A stretch of DNA of 64,000 nucleotides, taken from Massilia sp. YIM B02769 (GTDB taxonomy: Bacteria; Pseudomonadota; Gammaproteobacteria; Burkholderiales; Burkholderiaceae_D). Under the pieces are notes generated by a model. The model made no database searches and was not told where the DNA came from. It saw nothing but the letters and a program-made list of their open reading frames with translations. The stretch lies in contig NZ_JASNRC010000005.1 in NCBI RefSeq assembly GCF_030411995.1, positions 113,451-177,450 on the forward strand, written 5' to 3'. This document shows positions 1 to 8,287 of the stretch, one piece after another (the first letter of the stretch is position 1; each line of letters begins with the position of its first letter). The translations under genes were made by a program, and so were the position numbers.

Positions 1-78
1 GTGACCCAGCCGCTGGTGGTGGCCGATTTCGTCGAGCGCGCGGCGCGTGCGGTGGCGCCGCAACAGCGGGCGGGGTGA
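1..78 (+). CDS. C-terminal tail of an unidentified protein (partial)
   Basis: Frame 1 is open from the first base and stops at TGA 76-78, giving 25 residues that end in VAPQQRAG. The reading frame has the GC-rich third-position bias of a coding sequence and is followed at once by an intergenic repeat pair, which is how genes end elsewhere in this window. The first codon is GTG, but this is more likely an internal valine of a gene that begins outside the window. The fragment is too short to assign a family. Confidence 0.45.
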   Translation: MTQPLVVADFVERAARAVAPQQRAG

Positions 79-92
79 CGCCCCGGCGTATT

Positions 93-173
93 GGTGGGTT
101 CGAGAACCCACCCTACATGTGAATGCTGCGCCGGCAACCCGCCGCCGCTGTAGGGTGGGTTCTCGAACCCACC
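93..173. repeat. Inverted pair of GTAGGGTGGG-type palindromic repeats
   Basis: Two 24-bp units, 93-116 and 150-173, are exact reverse complements of each other. Each unit is itself an imperfect palindrome (GGTGGGTTCGAGAACCCACC core plus a CTAC/GTAG tail). The pair lies between the partial gene ending at 78 and the DUF817 gene. It belongs to a family found about 16 more times in the window. Confidence 0.9.
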
Positions 174-294
174 ATCCACTATGCCGGCTCGCCGGCGCGT
201 TTTCGTTGCTTCCCGACTCGGCTTGGCTCTACACTGGCGCTGGCGCCCGGCCGTCGAGCCGGGTTTTTCGCAACCGACCTCCAACCCGGCCACC

Positions 295-1137
295 ATGCTG
301 ACCGCGCTCGACAAGCTCCTGCTCGACGACCGCCCGCGCCAGCTGGCCGGCCTGCGCCGCGGCCTGCTCGAATTCTGGTACTTCGGCATCAAGCAGGCGC
401 GCGCCTGCCTGTTCGTGTTCACCTTCATGGCCGCCGTGCTCCTGATGCCGCGCACCGGCATCGCCGGCATCCCGCGCTACGACCTGCTGCTGGTGGTGGC
501 GCTGGCGATCCAGCTCGGCATGGTCTGGACCAGACTGGAAACCTGGGACGAACTGAAGGCGGTCTGCCTGTTCCATGCGGTCGGCTTCGCGCTGGAAGCC
601 TTCAAGGTGTCGGGCAGCATCCAGTCCTGGACTTACCCGGACTTCGCCTATACCAAGGTGCTGGGCGTGCCGCTGTTTTCGGGCTTCATGTACGCCGCCA
701 TCGGCAGCTACATCATCCAGGCCTGGCGCATGCTGGACCTGCGCGTGCGTCATCACCCGCCCTACTGGATGGCCGCCACCATCGCGATCCTGATCTACGC
801 GAACTTCTTCACCCACCACACCATCGGCGACTACCGCTGGTACCTGGCCGCCTGCGCGCTCGGGCTGTATTCGCGCACGGTCGTCATCTACCGCCCGCTC
901 GACCGCGAACGCCAGATGCCGCTGCTGCTCGGCTTCGTGCTGATCGGCTTCTTCATCTGGCTGGCCGAGAACATCGGCACCTTCTGGGGCGTGTGGCGCT
1001 ACCCGAACCAGCTGGGAGCGTGGTCGCTGGTCCACCTGAGCAAATGGAGCTCGTGGTCGCTGCTGGTGATCATGACCTTTACCATCGTGGCCAGCCTGAA
1101 GCACGTGAAGGCGAAGATTCATATTCCGGAGGCGTGA
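295..1137 (+). CDS. DUF817 family integral membrane protein
   Basis: This is a 280-residue polytopic membrane protein of the uncharacterised DUF817 family. I see about seven or eight hydrophobic segments, a soluble N-terminus (MLTALDKLLLDDRPRQ), and the family-like stretches ELKAVCLFHAVGFALEAFKV and SGSIQSWTYPDFAY. The open frame extends upstream to 181, but that extension is Arg-rich, runs through the edge of the repeat region and lacks family character, so I chose ATG 295. No Shine-Dalgarno site is obvious. The role is unknown. It stands alone, facing the HTH/DUF2975 pair tail to tail across 21 bases. Confidence 0.8.
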   Translation: MLTALDKLLLDDRPRQLAGLRRGLLEFWYFGIKQARACLFVFTFMAAVLLMPRTGIAGIPRYDLLLVVALAIQLGMVWTRLETWDELKAVCLFHAVGFALEAFKVSGSIQSWTYPDFAYTKVLGVPLFSGFMYAAIGSYIIQAWRMLDLRVRHHPPYWMAATIAILIYANFFTHHTIGDYRWYLAACALGLYSRTVVIYRPLDRERQMPLLLGFVLIGFFIWLAENIGTFWGVWRYPNQLGAWSLVHLSKWSSWSLLVIMTFTIVASLKHVKAKIHIPEA

Positions 1138-1158
1138 GCACCGAGCCGGCGACCGCGT

Positions 1159-1395
1159 TCACGCCTCGGCGTCGCCGTCCGCCTCGATCTCGCCCGGCTC
1201 GTAGCGGATGATGTCGCCGGGCTGGCAATCGAGCCGCTCGCAGATCTTCGACAGCGTCGAAAAGCGGATGCCCTTCACCTTGCCGGACTTGAGCAGGCTG
1301 AGGTTCTGTTCGGTGATGCCGACGTAGCTCGCCAGCTCCTTCGACTTCACCTTGCGCTGGGCCAGCATCACATCGAGATACAGGACGATCGCCAT
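1159..1395 (-). CDS. Small HTH (Xre/YozG-like) transcriptional regulator
   Basis: This 78-residue protein is almost entirely a Cro/C1-type helix-turn-helix: MAIVLYLDVMLAQRKVKSKELA, then a recognition region around GITEQNLSLLKSGK and a third helix FSTLSKICERLDCQPGD. It closely resembles the small YozG-type regulators that accompany DUF2975 membrane proteins. Its ATG (1393-1395) overlaps the TAA stop of the upstream DUF2975 gene by one base, so the two are translationally coupled. It probably represses or senses through its membrane partner; the target is unknown. Confidence 0.85.
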   Translation of the reverse strand: MAIVLYLDVMLAQRKVKSKELASYVGITEQNLSLLKSGKVKGIRFSTLSKICERLDCQPGDIIRYEPGEIEADGDAEA

Positions 1396-1955
1396 TAGAC
1401 GAAGCCCTCGTTGTCCTCGGCGATGCGGCGCGCCTGGTGCATCATCGATGCGACCAGGAAGAACAGCGCACACACCAGCACCAGCGTCAGTTCTTCCGAG
1501 GAGACACCGACATTCACCGCACGGCCGCTGTCGCCGAAGCCGATCTTCCAGACCAGGGCGCGCAGCGCCGGCTCGACGATGGTCAGCACCAGGGTGGCGA
1601 GCACCCCACCGGAAAAGGCCTTCATGTGGCCGACGGTCGCTTGCGCGAACATCTGGCCGCGTGCGCAGGCGCCCAGCATCAGGTCGAGGCGCCACAGCGC
1701 ATAGGCCAGGGTGAACAGGGCCGGCAGCGCACAGGCCAGGCCGGACCAGCGCAAGGCTGGCGCCAGGCCGGCCACCACGCCCGGCGCCAGCCCGCGCGGC
1801 GTAAAGGTGACGGCAACCGGGCCAAGCTGCGTGGCATCCGCGAACACCCACGACAGCAGGAAGTAGCCGAGCTGCAGCAATGCCAGCAGTACGCAAAGCA
1901 CGCGCACAAGGCGCGCATAACGGCGATGTGCCAACGTTGACTTATCGTTATCCAT
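1395..1955 (-). CDS. DUF2975 family membrane protein
   Basis: This 186-residue protein has four predicted transmembrane segments (about residues 20-40, 70-92, 115-135 and 155-172). The arrangement and the RLDLMLGACARGQMFAQATV region fit DUF2975. Members are usually encoded beside a short YozG-type HTH protein, as here, and are thought to form a membrane-linked regulatory pair; no biochemical function is established. The start at 1955 gives a short basic N-terminus before the first membrane helix. The region upstream to 2018 is shared with the divergent lipoprotein hydrolase gene and is notably AT-rich, so both promoters probably lie there. Confidence 0.8.
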   Translation of the reverse strand: MDNDKSTLAHRRYARLVRVLCVLLALLQLGYFLLSWVFADATQLGPVAVTFTPRGLAPGVVAGLAPALRWSGLACALPALFTLAYALWRLDLMLGACARGQMFAQATVGHMKAFSGGVLATLVLTIVEPALRALVWKIGFGDSGRAVNVGVSSEELTLVLVCALFFLVASMMHQARRIAEDNEGFV

Positions 1956-2017
1956 TGCTTTATTATCGTTTTACGTTAAGTAGTTACCCTATAACGATCA
2001 GTATAACAGGAGCTTCG

Positions 2018-2839
2018 ATGCGTTTACCCTTGCTGGCGGCCTGCATGTTCTTGTCCCTCGCGCTGACCGGATGCGCCAGCATCCGCGTGACCGAAGCGCA
2101 CTTCCTGAAACCGGATGCACCCGGAGCGATCCAGCCCGAGCGTTACGCCGCCGACGGCATCACGGAGCTCAGCGTGGTCCGTCCGGACGGCGCCGTCCTG
2201 AACGGCGTCCTGCTCGGACAGCCGGGCGCGCGCACGACCATCCTGTACTACGGCGGCAACGTGTTCCACCTCGACCAGCACGCGCAGGCCTTGCTGCCGG
2301 TACTGGCTGCCTGCGGGACCAACGTCGCCGTCTTCGACTACCGCGGCTACGGCCGCAGCAGCGGCAAGCCGACCGTCGCCCACATGCAGGACGACGCCCT
2401 GGCCATGTTCGATGCCGTGGATGCCCGCTTCCCGGGCCGGGTGATCGTGCACGGGCAGTCGCTGGGCAGCTTCATGGCGGCGCACGTCGCGGCCAGCCGC
2501 CCGGTGCTGGCGACGGTGCTGGAAACCACTGCCACCAGCGCCGCCGAACTGGTCGAAGCCCAGGTGCCGTGGTATGCCGCGCCCTTCCTGACGATCGAGA
2601 TGGACCCGGCGCTGCGCCAGGTCGACAACCGGGCGGCGGCGGCGCGTTTCCAGGCCGCGACCCTGGTGATCGCCGCCGGGCGCGACAAGATGACCCCGCC
2701 GAAACTGGGCAAGAAGGTGTTCGAGGCGATTGCGCGCCCGGACAAGCAGTTGCTGATGCTCGAGGACGCGGGCCACAATGACGCCCTGCGCGCACGAGGC
2801 GCGCAGGGGGCCTATTGTAGATTCTTGCAGTCCGTGTAG
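2018..2839 (+). CDS. Alpha/beta hydrolase lipoprotein
   Basis: This 273-residue protein begins with a lipoprotein signal (MRLPLLAACMFLSLALTGC, lipidated Cys about 19) and is therefore likely anchored in the outer membrane or periplasm. The body is an alpha/beta hydrolase: nucleophile motif GQSLG with Ser148, acid GRDKM with Asp223 and AGHND with His253, and a DYRGYGRSSG loop near 107. The substrate cannot be told from sequence. ATG 2018 is chosen because AGGAG (2008-2012) precedes it and because it starts the signal peptide; the open frame upstream has no signal-like character. It ends 7 bases from the convergent methyltransferase gene. Confidence 0.85.
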   Translation: MRLPLLAACMFLSLALTGCASIRVTEAHFLKPDAPGAIQPERYAADGITELSVVRPDGAVLNGVLLGQPGARTTILYYGGNVFHLDQHAQALLPVLAACGTNVAVFDYRGYGRSSGKPTVAHMQDDALAMFDAVDARFPGRVIVHGQSLGSFMAAHVAASRPVLATVLETTATSAAELVEAQVPWYAAPFLTIEMDPALRQVDNRAAAARFQAATLVIAAGRDKMTPPKLGKKVFEAIARPDKQLLMLEDAGHNDALRARGAQGAYCRFLQSV

Positions 2840-2845
2840 GACAAT

Positions 2846-3676
2846 TTACTGCGCGCTCACCAGCCAGCAAGCCGCACGAAACGATACCGACTCTCCGCTG
2901 ACAAAGGCATTGAAGGCGGTGTGCACTTTACTGATCACACCTTCGCGCGTGACCGTATCGACTGAATCCAGCGCCCGCCCCACCGGCCCCATGCGGCTCA
3001 GGTAGCCGATGAGCTCGCTTTCGGGAAAACGGCACGGCACATCGACCGGCTCCATCCTCACATCGCGCCAGCCCGCACGGGTGACGATGTCGCGCACCCG
3101 CCCCTCACGCGCAAATCCGAACTGCCCGGCCTCGTCGGTCTGACGGACCGGCAGGCCCGGCAACAAGGGCCGCGCCGCGTGCTCGGCGGCCGTCATGAAG
3201 GGGTTTTCCTCGGCAGAGCGCCAGACAACGACGTGCAGGCGTCCGCCGGAGCGCGTGGCTTGCCGCAGGTTGGCAAACGCCGCCACCGGATCGTCGAAGA
3301 ACATCACGCCGAAGCGCGACACGACCACGTCGAACGTGCCCGGCTCGAAGCGGTGGTGCTGGGCATCCGCGCACACGAAATCGACCGGCAATCCCTCCTG
3401 CCCCGCTTGCCGGCGGGCGCTGGCGATCATCGGCTCCGAGATATCGATGCCGGTGCACCGGGCGCCGCGTCCCAGCCGGCGCGCCAGGGCCAGCGTGGTG
3501 CCGCCCGTGCCGCAGCCGACATCGAGCACCCGCGTGGCCGCGCCCGATGCCGCCGCATTCACCAGCAGCGTCTCGATCTGCCGGAACATCTGGTCGATGA
3601 CGGCCTGTTCCTCCACCCAGGCGTTGCCGGCGCCGCTGTTCCACAACGCGCCCTGCCCGCTCGCTTGCGTTCCCAT
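2846..3676 (-). CDS. Class I SAM-dependent methyltransferase
   Basis: This 276-residue protein has the SAM-binding motif I VLDVGCGTGGTTLALARRLG near residue 50, the acidic motif II GIDISEPM, then CADAQHH and a motif resembling UbiE/COQ5-type or methyltransferase_11 proteins. The acceptor substrate is unknown. I start it at ATG 3674-3676 (MGTQASGQGALWNSGAG) because this matches the usual family N-terminus, while the upstream extension crosses the MerR operator. It is divergent from the MerR gene at 3753 and its promoter overlaps the dyad at 3724-3744, so it is probably the MerR target. Confidence 0.85.
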   Translation of the reverse strand: MGTQASGQGALWNSGAGNAWVEEQAVIDQMFRQIETLLVNAAASGAATRVLDVGCGTGGTTLALARRLGRGARCTGIDISEPMIASARRQAGQEGLPVDFVCADAQHHRFEPGTFDVVVSRFGVMFFDDPVAAFANLRQATRSGGRLHVVVWRSAEENPFMTAAEHAARPLLPGLPVRQTDEAGQFGFAREGRVRDIVTRAGWRDVRMEPVDVPCRFPESELIGYLSRMGPVGRALDSVDTVTREGVISKVHTAFNAFVSGESVSFRAACWLVSAQ

Positions 3677-3723
3677 GGTCTGACTCCTTGTCTGAAATAC
3701 ATGCCTGGTGCTATCGTGCCAGC

Positions 3724-3744
3724 TCAAGTGGACTTGAAGTCAAG
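3724..3744. promoter_or_regulatory. Probable MerR-family operator between methyltransferase and regulator
   Basis: TCAAGT-GG-ACTTGA (3724-3737) is a perfect 6-bp dyad, and CTTGA-AG-TCAAG (3733-3744) overlaps it. On the minus strand this reads TTGACTTCAAGTCCACTTGA. A -35-like TTGACT sits next to the dyad, as in MerR-type promoters where the regulator binds between widely spaced -35 and -10 boxes. Confidence 0.65.
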
Positions 3745-3752
3745 GACGATCG

Positions 3753-4208
3753 ATGGACATTGGTGAAGTCGCCGCGCGCTCCGGCCTGCCCGCCTCGACG
3801 CTGCGCTATTACGAGGACAAGGGACTGATCGCCTCGACCGGCCGGCGCGGCCTGCGCCGCGTGTTCGACCGGGGCGTGCTCGAACGCCTGGCCCTGATCG
3901 CCCTGGGGCGCGCCTCCGGCTTTTCGCTGGCCGAGATCGCCGGCATGTTGTCGGCAGACGGCAAGCTGGCCATCGACCGTACCCTGCTGGACGCCAAGGC
4001 CAACGAGCTCGACCACACGATCCGCAAACTGACCGCCCTGCGCGATGGCCTGCGCCATGCCGCCGCCTGCTCGGCGCCCAGCCACCTGGAATGCCCGCGC
4101 TTCCGGCGCATTCTTGCCGGGGCGGCGAAGCCGGGAGCGCGTGCAAAAGGCACAAGCCCGAAGCAAGCCCCCGGTCTCGTGAACAAGCGCGCAGCGCCGC
4201 ACTGCTGA
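3753..4208 (+). CDS. MerR family transcriptional regulator
   Basis: This 151-residue protein starts with a canonical MerR winged HTH: MDIGEVAARSGLPASTLRYYE, followed by the wing KGLIASTGRRGLRRVFD, a second HTH and a short dimerisation helix (LDAKANELDHTIRKLTALRD). After that it has a Cys-containing tail with three cysteines (ACSAP, LECPRF, PHC), which could hold a ligand or metal; this is only suggestive. The tail from about 125 is Lys/Ala-rich. It is divergent from the methyltransferase gene and probably autoregulated through the dyad at 3724-3744. Confidence 0.88.
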   Translation: MDIGEVAARSGLPASTLRYYEDKGLIASTGRRGLRRVFDRGVLERLALIALGRASGFSLAEIAGMLSADGKLAIDRTLLDAKANELDHTIRKLTALRDGLRHAAACSAPSHLECPRFRRILAGAAKPGARAKGTSPKQAPGLVNKRAAPHC

Positions 4209-4313
4209 GCCCGGCAGAGCGGCGAAGGATGGGTTAAGATCGCCCGTCCCCGGCGGCAATGCAGACCTGCGCCGGCCTTCCTCGATCATGCCGCCCGGCG
4301 GCGCAGCCAGACC

Positions 4314-5423
4314 ATGTTTTCGATCATCCTGAACGTCATCGGTTCCCTCTTCCACTTCTACGTCGCCCACCGCATCTACCGCGTCGGCCCGGTCCGCGGT
4401 CGCATCTCTCCGCGCGCCTGGTGGCTCGGCGCCATCGTCGTCTGGGCTATCTACCTGTGGGGCGTGCGCCTGGGCGACGAGGCGATCGACTGGCGCTGGT
4501 GGCCCGGCCAGTTCGCGATGACCTGGCTCGGCGTGCTGTTTCTGATGACCCTGTGCCTGCTGGTGGCCGACCTGCTCACCGGCTTCGGCCTGTGGTGGCG
4601 CGCGCGGGCGCCGCGCCTGCTCGGCATCGCGGCCGTGGCCGGGGTGATGGTGAGCGGCTTCGCCATCTTCCAGGCGGTGCGCGCACCGGCGATCAGCCAA
4701 TACGAAGTCAGCGTGAAGAACCTGCCGAAGGAGCTGGACGGCATGGTGCTGGTGGCGGTGTCCGACCTGCACCTGGGCGCCCAGCGCCGCTCCGCCTGGA
4801 TGGCGCAGCGGGTCGCGCAGATCAATGCCCTGCAGCCGGCGGCCGTGCTGATGGTGGGCGACCAGGTCGAGGACAATCCGCTGGGCGAGCCGGAACTGGC
4901 CGGCGTACTGCGACAACTGAAAGCACCGCGCGGCGTGTTGGCGGTGACCGGCAACCACGAGTTCTACGGCGACGTCGACACGACCATCACCGAGTTCAGC
5001 GCCGGCGGCGTGCGCTGGCTGCGCAACGAACAGGTGGAACTGGCGCCGGGCCTGCTGCTGGCGGGGGTCGACGACATCGGCCGCACCATGCGCGGCGGCG
5101 GCGAATTCCTGGGCGGGCTGGACAAGGTGGTGCCGCGCGATAGCGGCGTGGCCACCATCCTGCTGTGCCATATTCCGGCCACCCGCATCGTCGAGGGCGC
5201 GGCCGCGCGCGGCGTCGACCTGATGCTGTCCGGGCACACCCACGGCGGCCAGATCTGGCCGTTCAACTACCTTGTGCAGCGCCAGTTCCCGCGCTACATG
5301 GGCGAGTACAAGGTGGGCGACATGGCGCTTGTGGTCAGCCGCGGCGCCGGTGGCTGGGGGCCGCGCATGCGCTTGTGGCAGCCCGGCGAGATCGTCAAGC
5401 TGACCCTGCGTTCCGGCAGCTGA
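4314..5423 (+). CDS. Membrane-anchored metallophosphoesterase
   Basis: This 369-residue protein has four N-terminal transmembrane segments (within residues 1-125) and a calcineurin-like phosphoesterase domain (about 145-365). All metal-ligand motifs are present: SDLHLG (Asp151, His153), VGDQVED (Asp183), GNHE (Asn214, His215), CHIP (His287) and SGHTHGGQ (His309, His311). This layout matches YkuE/YaeI-type enzymes, several of which act on lipid or envelope phosphoesters, so a membrane-proximal substrate is likely but unproven. It is transcribed alone and faces the racemase gene at 5441. Confidence 0.9.
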   Translation: MFSIILNVIGSLFHFYVAHRIYRVGPVRGRISPRAWWLGAIVVWAIYLWGVRLGDEAIDWRWWPGQFAMTWLGVLFLMTLCLLVADLLTGFGLWWRARAPRLLGIAAVAGVMVSGFAIFQAVRAPAISQYEVSVKNLPKELDGMVLVAVSDLHLGAQRRSAWMAQRVAQINALQPAAVLMVGDQVEDNPLGEPELAGVLRQLKAPRGVLAVTGNHEFYGDVDTTITEFSAGGVRWLRNEQVELAPGLLLAGVDDIGRTMRGGGEFLGGLDKVVPRDSGVATILLCHIPATRIVEGAAARGVDLMLSGHTHGGQIWPFNYLVQRQFPRYMGEYKVGDMALVVSRGAGGWGPRMRLWQPGEIVKLTLRSGS

Positions 5424-5440
5424 ACGACGGTCCGGCTGGG

Positions 5441-6133
5441 TCAGCCGTCGATCGCCCGCGCCAGTGCCGCGCGCGCCAGCAGGCGCGTCGAATCGAGCGT
5501 CGGCAAACGTGAATTCGTGTGGTTGATGACCAGCGGAATTTCGGTACAGCCGAGCACGACCGCGTCGCAGCCTTCGGCGGCAAGTCCCCCGATCACGCCT
5601 TGGAAGCGCGGCACGGCTTCGGGCTTGATGTCGCCGCGGACCAGCTCGTCCATGATGAGACGGTTGATATCCTCGCGCTCTTCGGGCGGCGGCCGCAGGC
5701 ATGCGATGCCCAGCGGCGCCAGGCGCTCCGGGTAGACGTCGCTCTCGACCAGCCAGCGTGTGCCGAGGAGGCCGAGTTTCCGGTAGCCGCGCGCCTGCGC
5801 CTGGGCGGCGACCGCGTCGACGATGTGCAGCCAGGGCAGCGGCGTGCGCACTTCGATCAGGGGCAGCGCCTGGTGGATCGTGTTGTCCGGGCAGATCAGG
5901 AAGTCGGCGCCGCTGCGCGCCAGTTTTTCGCTCGATGCCAACATCAGCTCGCCCACGCCCTCCCAGTCGCCCGCCTCGATGCAGGCGACGTAGTCGGCCA
6001 GCGAATGGGTGTGCATGCTGATTTCCGGGTGGGCATGCGGACCGAGCTGCTCCGCGCCTTCGATGCAGATGGTGCGGTAGCACAGGGCCGTGCCCTCGGC
6101 CGAGCAGGCGACAATACCGATGTGTTGCGTCAT
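5441..6133 (-). CDS. Aspartate/glutamate racemase family protein
   Basis: This 230-residue enzyme contains the two catalytic cysteines of the Asp/Glu racemase superfamily, in FLICPDNT (Cys81) and VVLGCTEIP (Cys196). The length fits amino acid racemases of the YgeA/RacX type, which interconvert L- and D-amino acids without PLP; the exact substrate is open. I start at ATG 6131-6133 (MTQHIGIVACSAEG) because the beta-alpha core begins there and a GAGAG-like ribosome site precedes it; the longer open frame adds a basic non-homologous leader. Confidence 0.85.
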   Translation of the reverse strand: MTQHIGIVACSAEGTALCYRTICIEGAEQLGPHAHPEISMHTHSLADYVACIEAGDWEGVGELMLASSEKLARSGADFLICPDNTIHQALPLIEVRTPLPWLHIVDAVAAQAQARGYRKLGLLGTRWLVESDVYPERLAPLGIACLRPPPEEREDINRLIMDELVRGDIKPEAVPRFQGVIGGLAAEGCDAVVLGCTEIPLVINHTNSRLPTLDSTRLLARAALARAIDG

Positions 6134-6287
6134 GCTGGTTCGCTCTCGCTTGTTGTGCTTTCTTGATAGCGCCGGCACCGCTGCGCGGGCGGACGAGTGC
6201 ACGTGATGACGCGCCCGGACGGCATGCCGCCCGGGCGTGGGTCGTGCTCACGGCACCCGGCGCCCGGCGCCGGTCCGGACGGCCTGC

Positions 6288-6659
6288 TTAACGGTTACCC
6301 GAGCCGCTATCCGACTCGTTCGCGCCGCGCGCTTCCGACTGGGCTTGCTGCTCGTCTTTTTGCCGATTACCCGCACCGTTGCCGCTCAGGCTGCCGATGC
6401 CGGCCATGCCGGTCTGGATCTCTCCCTTGCCTTTCGGGTTCTGGAAGCCTTCGGCGCCGCCCTTCTCGTCCGCACCGGATGCCAGCAGATCGTCGGTGCG
6501 CGTGTCCTGCTGGCTGCTGCCGGCATCGGTATTGCCCGACATGCTGCCGATGTCACCCGTGCCGCCGGTGCCCATGCTGCCGGCACTGCTGGTGCCATCC
6601 TTGGTCACCTGGTCCCAGGAACGGCCTTTCACATCCTTCGGGTTGTCTTTCGTATCCAT
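6288..6659 (-). CDS. Small hydrophilic disordered protein with Gly/Ser/Asp-rich sequence
   Basis: This 123-residue acidic protein has no hydrophobic segment. It is dominated by Gly, Ser, Asp, Lys and Gln, with GSMGTGGTGDIGSMSG-like repeats. A strong ribosome site (GGAGGAAGCACC before ATG 6657-6659) and conserved codon bias support a real gene. The motif DGTSSAGSMGTGGTG resembles GTSSAGITGTTG in the protein at 20476, so the two may be distant paralogues. Such proteins recall stress-related hydrophilins, but I do not recognise a named family. Confidence 0.65.
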   Translation of the reverse strand: MDTKDNPKDVKGRSWDQVTKDGTSSAGSMGTGGTGDIGSMSGNTDAGSSQQDTRTDDLLASGADEKGGAEGFQNPKGKGEIQTGMAGIGSLSGNGAGNRQKDEQQAQSEARGANESDSGSGNR

Positions 6660-6778
6660 GGTGCTTCCTCCGTATCGTTACAGTAGTTTCCATACTACCG
6701 TTCCAGCAGAGTGAGGCAATAGGTACACGGGCGATGCGGTTGTAGGACTAGCCGCACGGAGTACGTGCAGGCAACGGA

Positions 6779-8164
6779 TTACCCGGCGGCCTTCGGAATG
6801 CGCTCGAGCTGGAGGCGCGCCAGGGTCGGATACAGCGGCGGGCTGATCAGGCGCGACACGAAGCTCGCCACAAGCGCGCAACTCATCAGGCTGAGCACCA
6901 TCGCGTGGCCGTTGACCATCTCCATCACGATGATGAAGGCGGTCAGGGGCGCCTGGGTGGCCGCGGCCAGGAAGCCGACCATGCCCAGCGCGATCAGCGC
7001 CGGCACCTGGGTGTGGAAGACCAGCAGGGCCACGTCGTTGCCGAGCGCGGCGCCGATCGCCAGCGAAGGCGCGAAGATACCGGCCGGCACGCCCGACCAA
7101 GTGGAGAGCCAGGTGGCCACGAATTTGAAGAGCACATACACCGGCTGCATGACTTCGCTGCCCTCGACCATGGCGCGCGTCGATTCGTAGCCGGAACCGA
7201 AGGTGGCGCCGCCGGTCACGACGCCGATCACCGCCACCAGCAGGCCGCAGACGGCGGCAAACAGCACCGGGCGGCTGCGGCGCAGGCGGCTCATCGGGTC
7301 GTTGCCAAGCCCGCGCAGCGAGGTGATCAGCAGGCGCGAAAACAGTCCGCCGGCCACCCCGGCCAGCAGGGTCAGCACCAGGCCCGGCAGCAACAGGTTG
7401 AAGTCGAGCGAGGCCACGCGGATGATGCCGAAATAGGTGGCGTTGCCGTAGACCGACACCGCGATCATGCCGGCGAGCACGATGGCCGTGATGATCAGGC
7501 CGCTGTTGCGCTGTTCCGGCGAGCGCGCCAGTTCCTCGATGGCGAACACGACGCCGGCCAGCGGCGTATTGAAGGCGGCGGCGATGCCGGCCGCGCCGCC
7601 GGCCACCAGCAAACCATGGACGTTCATGCGGCGCAGGTCGGGCACCAGGCGCCGCGCCTGCAGCATGACGCCGGCGGCGATCTGCACCGATGGCCCTTCG
7701 CGGCCGAGCGACAGGCCGGCAAGCAGGCCGCCCGTGGTCAGGGCGATCTTGGCCAGGCTCAGCCGCAACGACACGAACAGGCCGCGCGAACCGGCGCCCG
7801 AATCGAGCGCCGCCATCACCTGCGGGATGCCGGAGCCGGCCGCGCCGGGAACGAAGCGCCGGGTCAGCCACACGATGCCGGCCGCCAGCAACGGGGTCCA
7901 CAGCAAGGGAAACCACCAGCCGATGCTGCGCACATCCTGGAAGATACGGAAGGCATGTTCGGCAAGGGCGGTGAAGGCGACGATGACCAGGCCGGAGGCC
8001 ACGGCCAGCGCCACCACGACGGCGCGCGCCCACCATGTGCGCCAGTCCGAGAATTCGGTGCGCATCGCGAGGCGCCAGTCGTGTCCGCGTCCGCCCTTGG
8101 CGTGTGGTGGCTGGGGCGGTTCCTGCTGTTCCGGTGGCGGGGCGCCCGGATCGGTCGGTGTCAT
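6779..8164 (-). CDS. ClC-type chloride channel or H+/Cl- antiporter
   Basis: This 461-residue membrane protein has the three ClC selectivity-filter signatures in order: GSGIPQ, GREGPSVQ (with the gating glutamate) and GIFAPS. The proline-rich, charged N-terminus (residues 1-40) is cytosolic. The inner FAIEE motif carries a glutamate at the position of the proton glutamate of the E. coli exchanger ClcA, which suggests antiport rather than channel activity; this is inference from motif position. There is no C-terminal CBS pair. The gene stands alone, 100 bases from the next gene upstream. Confidence 0.92.
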   Translation of the reverse strand: MTPTDPGAPPPEQQEPPQPPHAKGGRGHDWRLAMRTEFSDWRTWWARAVVVALAVASGLVIVAFTALAEHAFRIFQDVRSIGWWFPLLWTPLLAAGIVWLTRRFVPGAAGSGIPQVMAALDSGAGSRGLFVSLRLSLAKIALTTGGLLAGLSLGREGPSVQIAAGVMLQARRLVPDLRRMNVHGLLVAGGAAGIAAAFNTPLAGVVFAIEELARSPEQRNSGLIITAIVLAGMIAVSVYGNATYFGIIRVASLDFNLLLPGLVLTLLAGVAGGLFSRLLITSLRGLGNDPMSRLRRSRPVLFAAVCGLLVAVIGVVTGGATFGSGYESTRAMVEGSEVMQPVYVLFKFVATWLSTWSGVPAGIFAPSLAIGAALGNDVALLVFHTQVPALIALGMVGFLAAATQAPLTAFIIVMEMVNGHAMVLSLMSCALVASFVSRLISPPLYPTLARLQLERIPKAAG

Positions 8165-8183
8165 GTGCAGCTTTGTCGGGAAT

Positions 8184-8206
8184 AAAAAAACGAGCCCGCA
8201 GGCTCG
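8184..8206 (-). terminator. Rho-independent terminator of the secreted protein gene
   Basis: On the minus strand CGAGCC-TGCG-GGCTCG (8191-8206) forms a 6-bp GC stem followed by a run of seven T (8190-8184). It lies downstream of the gene that ends at 8288 and upstream of the ClC start. Confidence 0.85.
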
Positions 8207-8224
8207 CTTCCAAGACTACTCCTG

Positions 8225-8279
8225 CTCGCGCGGTTTGACAACTCCATTTGCACAAATAGAGTTGACTATCGCGCGAGCG
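8225..8279. repeat. Nested inverted repeat downstream of the secreted protein gene
   Basis: Three nested arm pairs share one centre: GCTCGCGCG/CGCGCGAGC (8225-8233 and 8271-8279), CAACTC/GAGTTG (8240-8245 and 8260-8265) and ATTTG/CAAAT (8247-8251 and 8254-8258). The element begins 9 bases past the stop codon at 8288. A transcript would fold into one long interrupted hairpin just before the terminator at 8184. Confidence 0.7.
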
Positions 8280-8287
8280 GCAGCGGA

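Noticed and set aside
1-78. Complete small gene starting with GTG at 1
   Set aside because: The frame reaches the window edge and has no ribosome site in view; it is more likely the tail of a larger gene.
3711-6251. Very long minus-strand open frame (846 codons)
   Set aside because: It crosses the plus-strand MerR and metallophosphoesterase genes antisense and is out of frame with the racemase gene; high GC creates long shadow frames.
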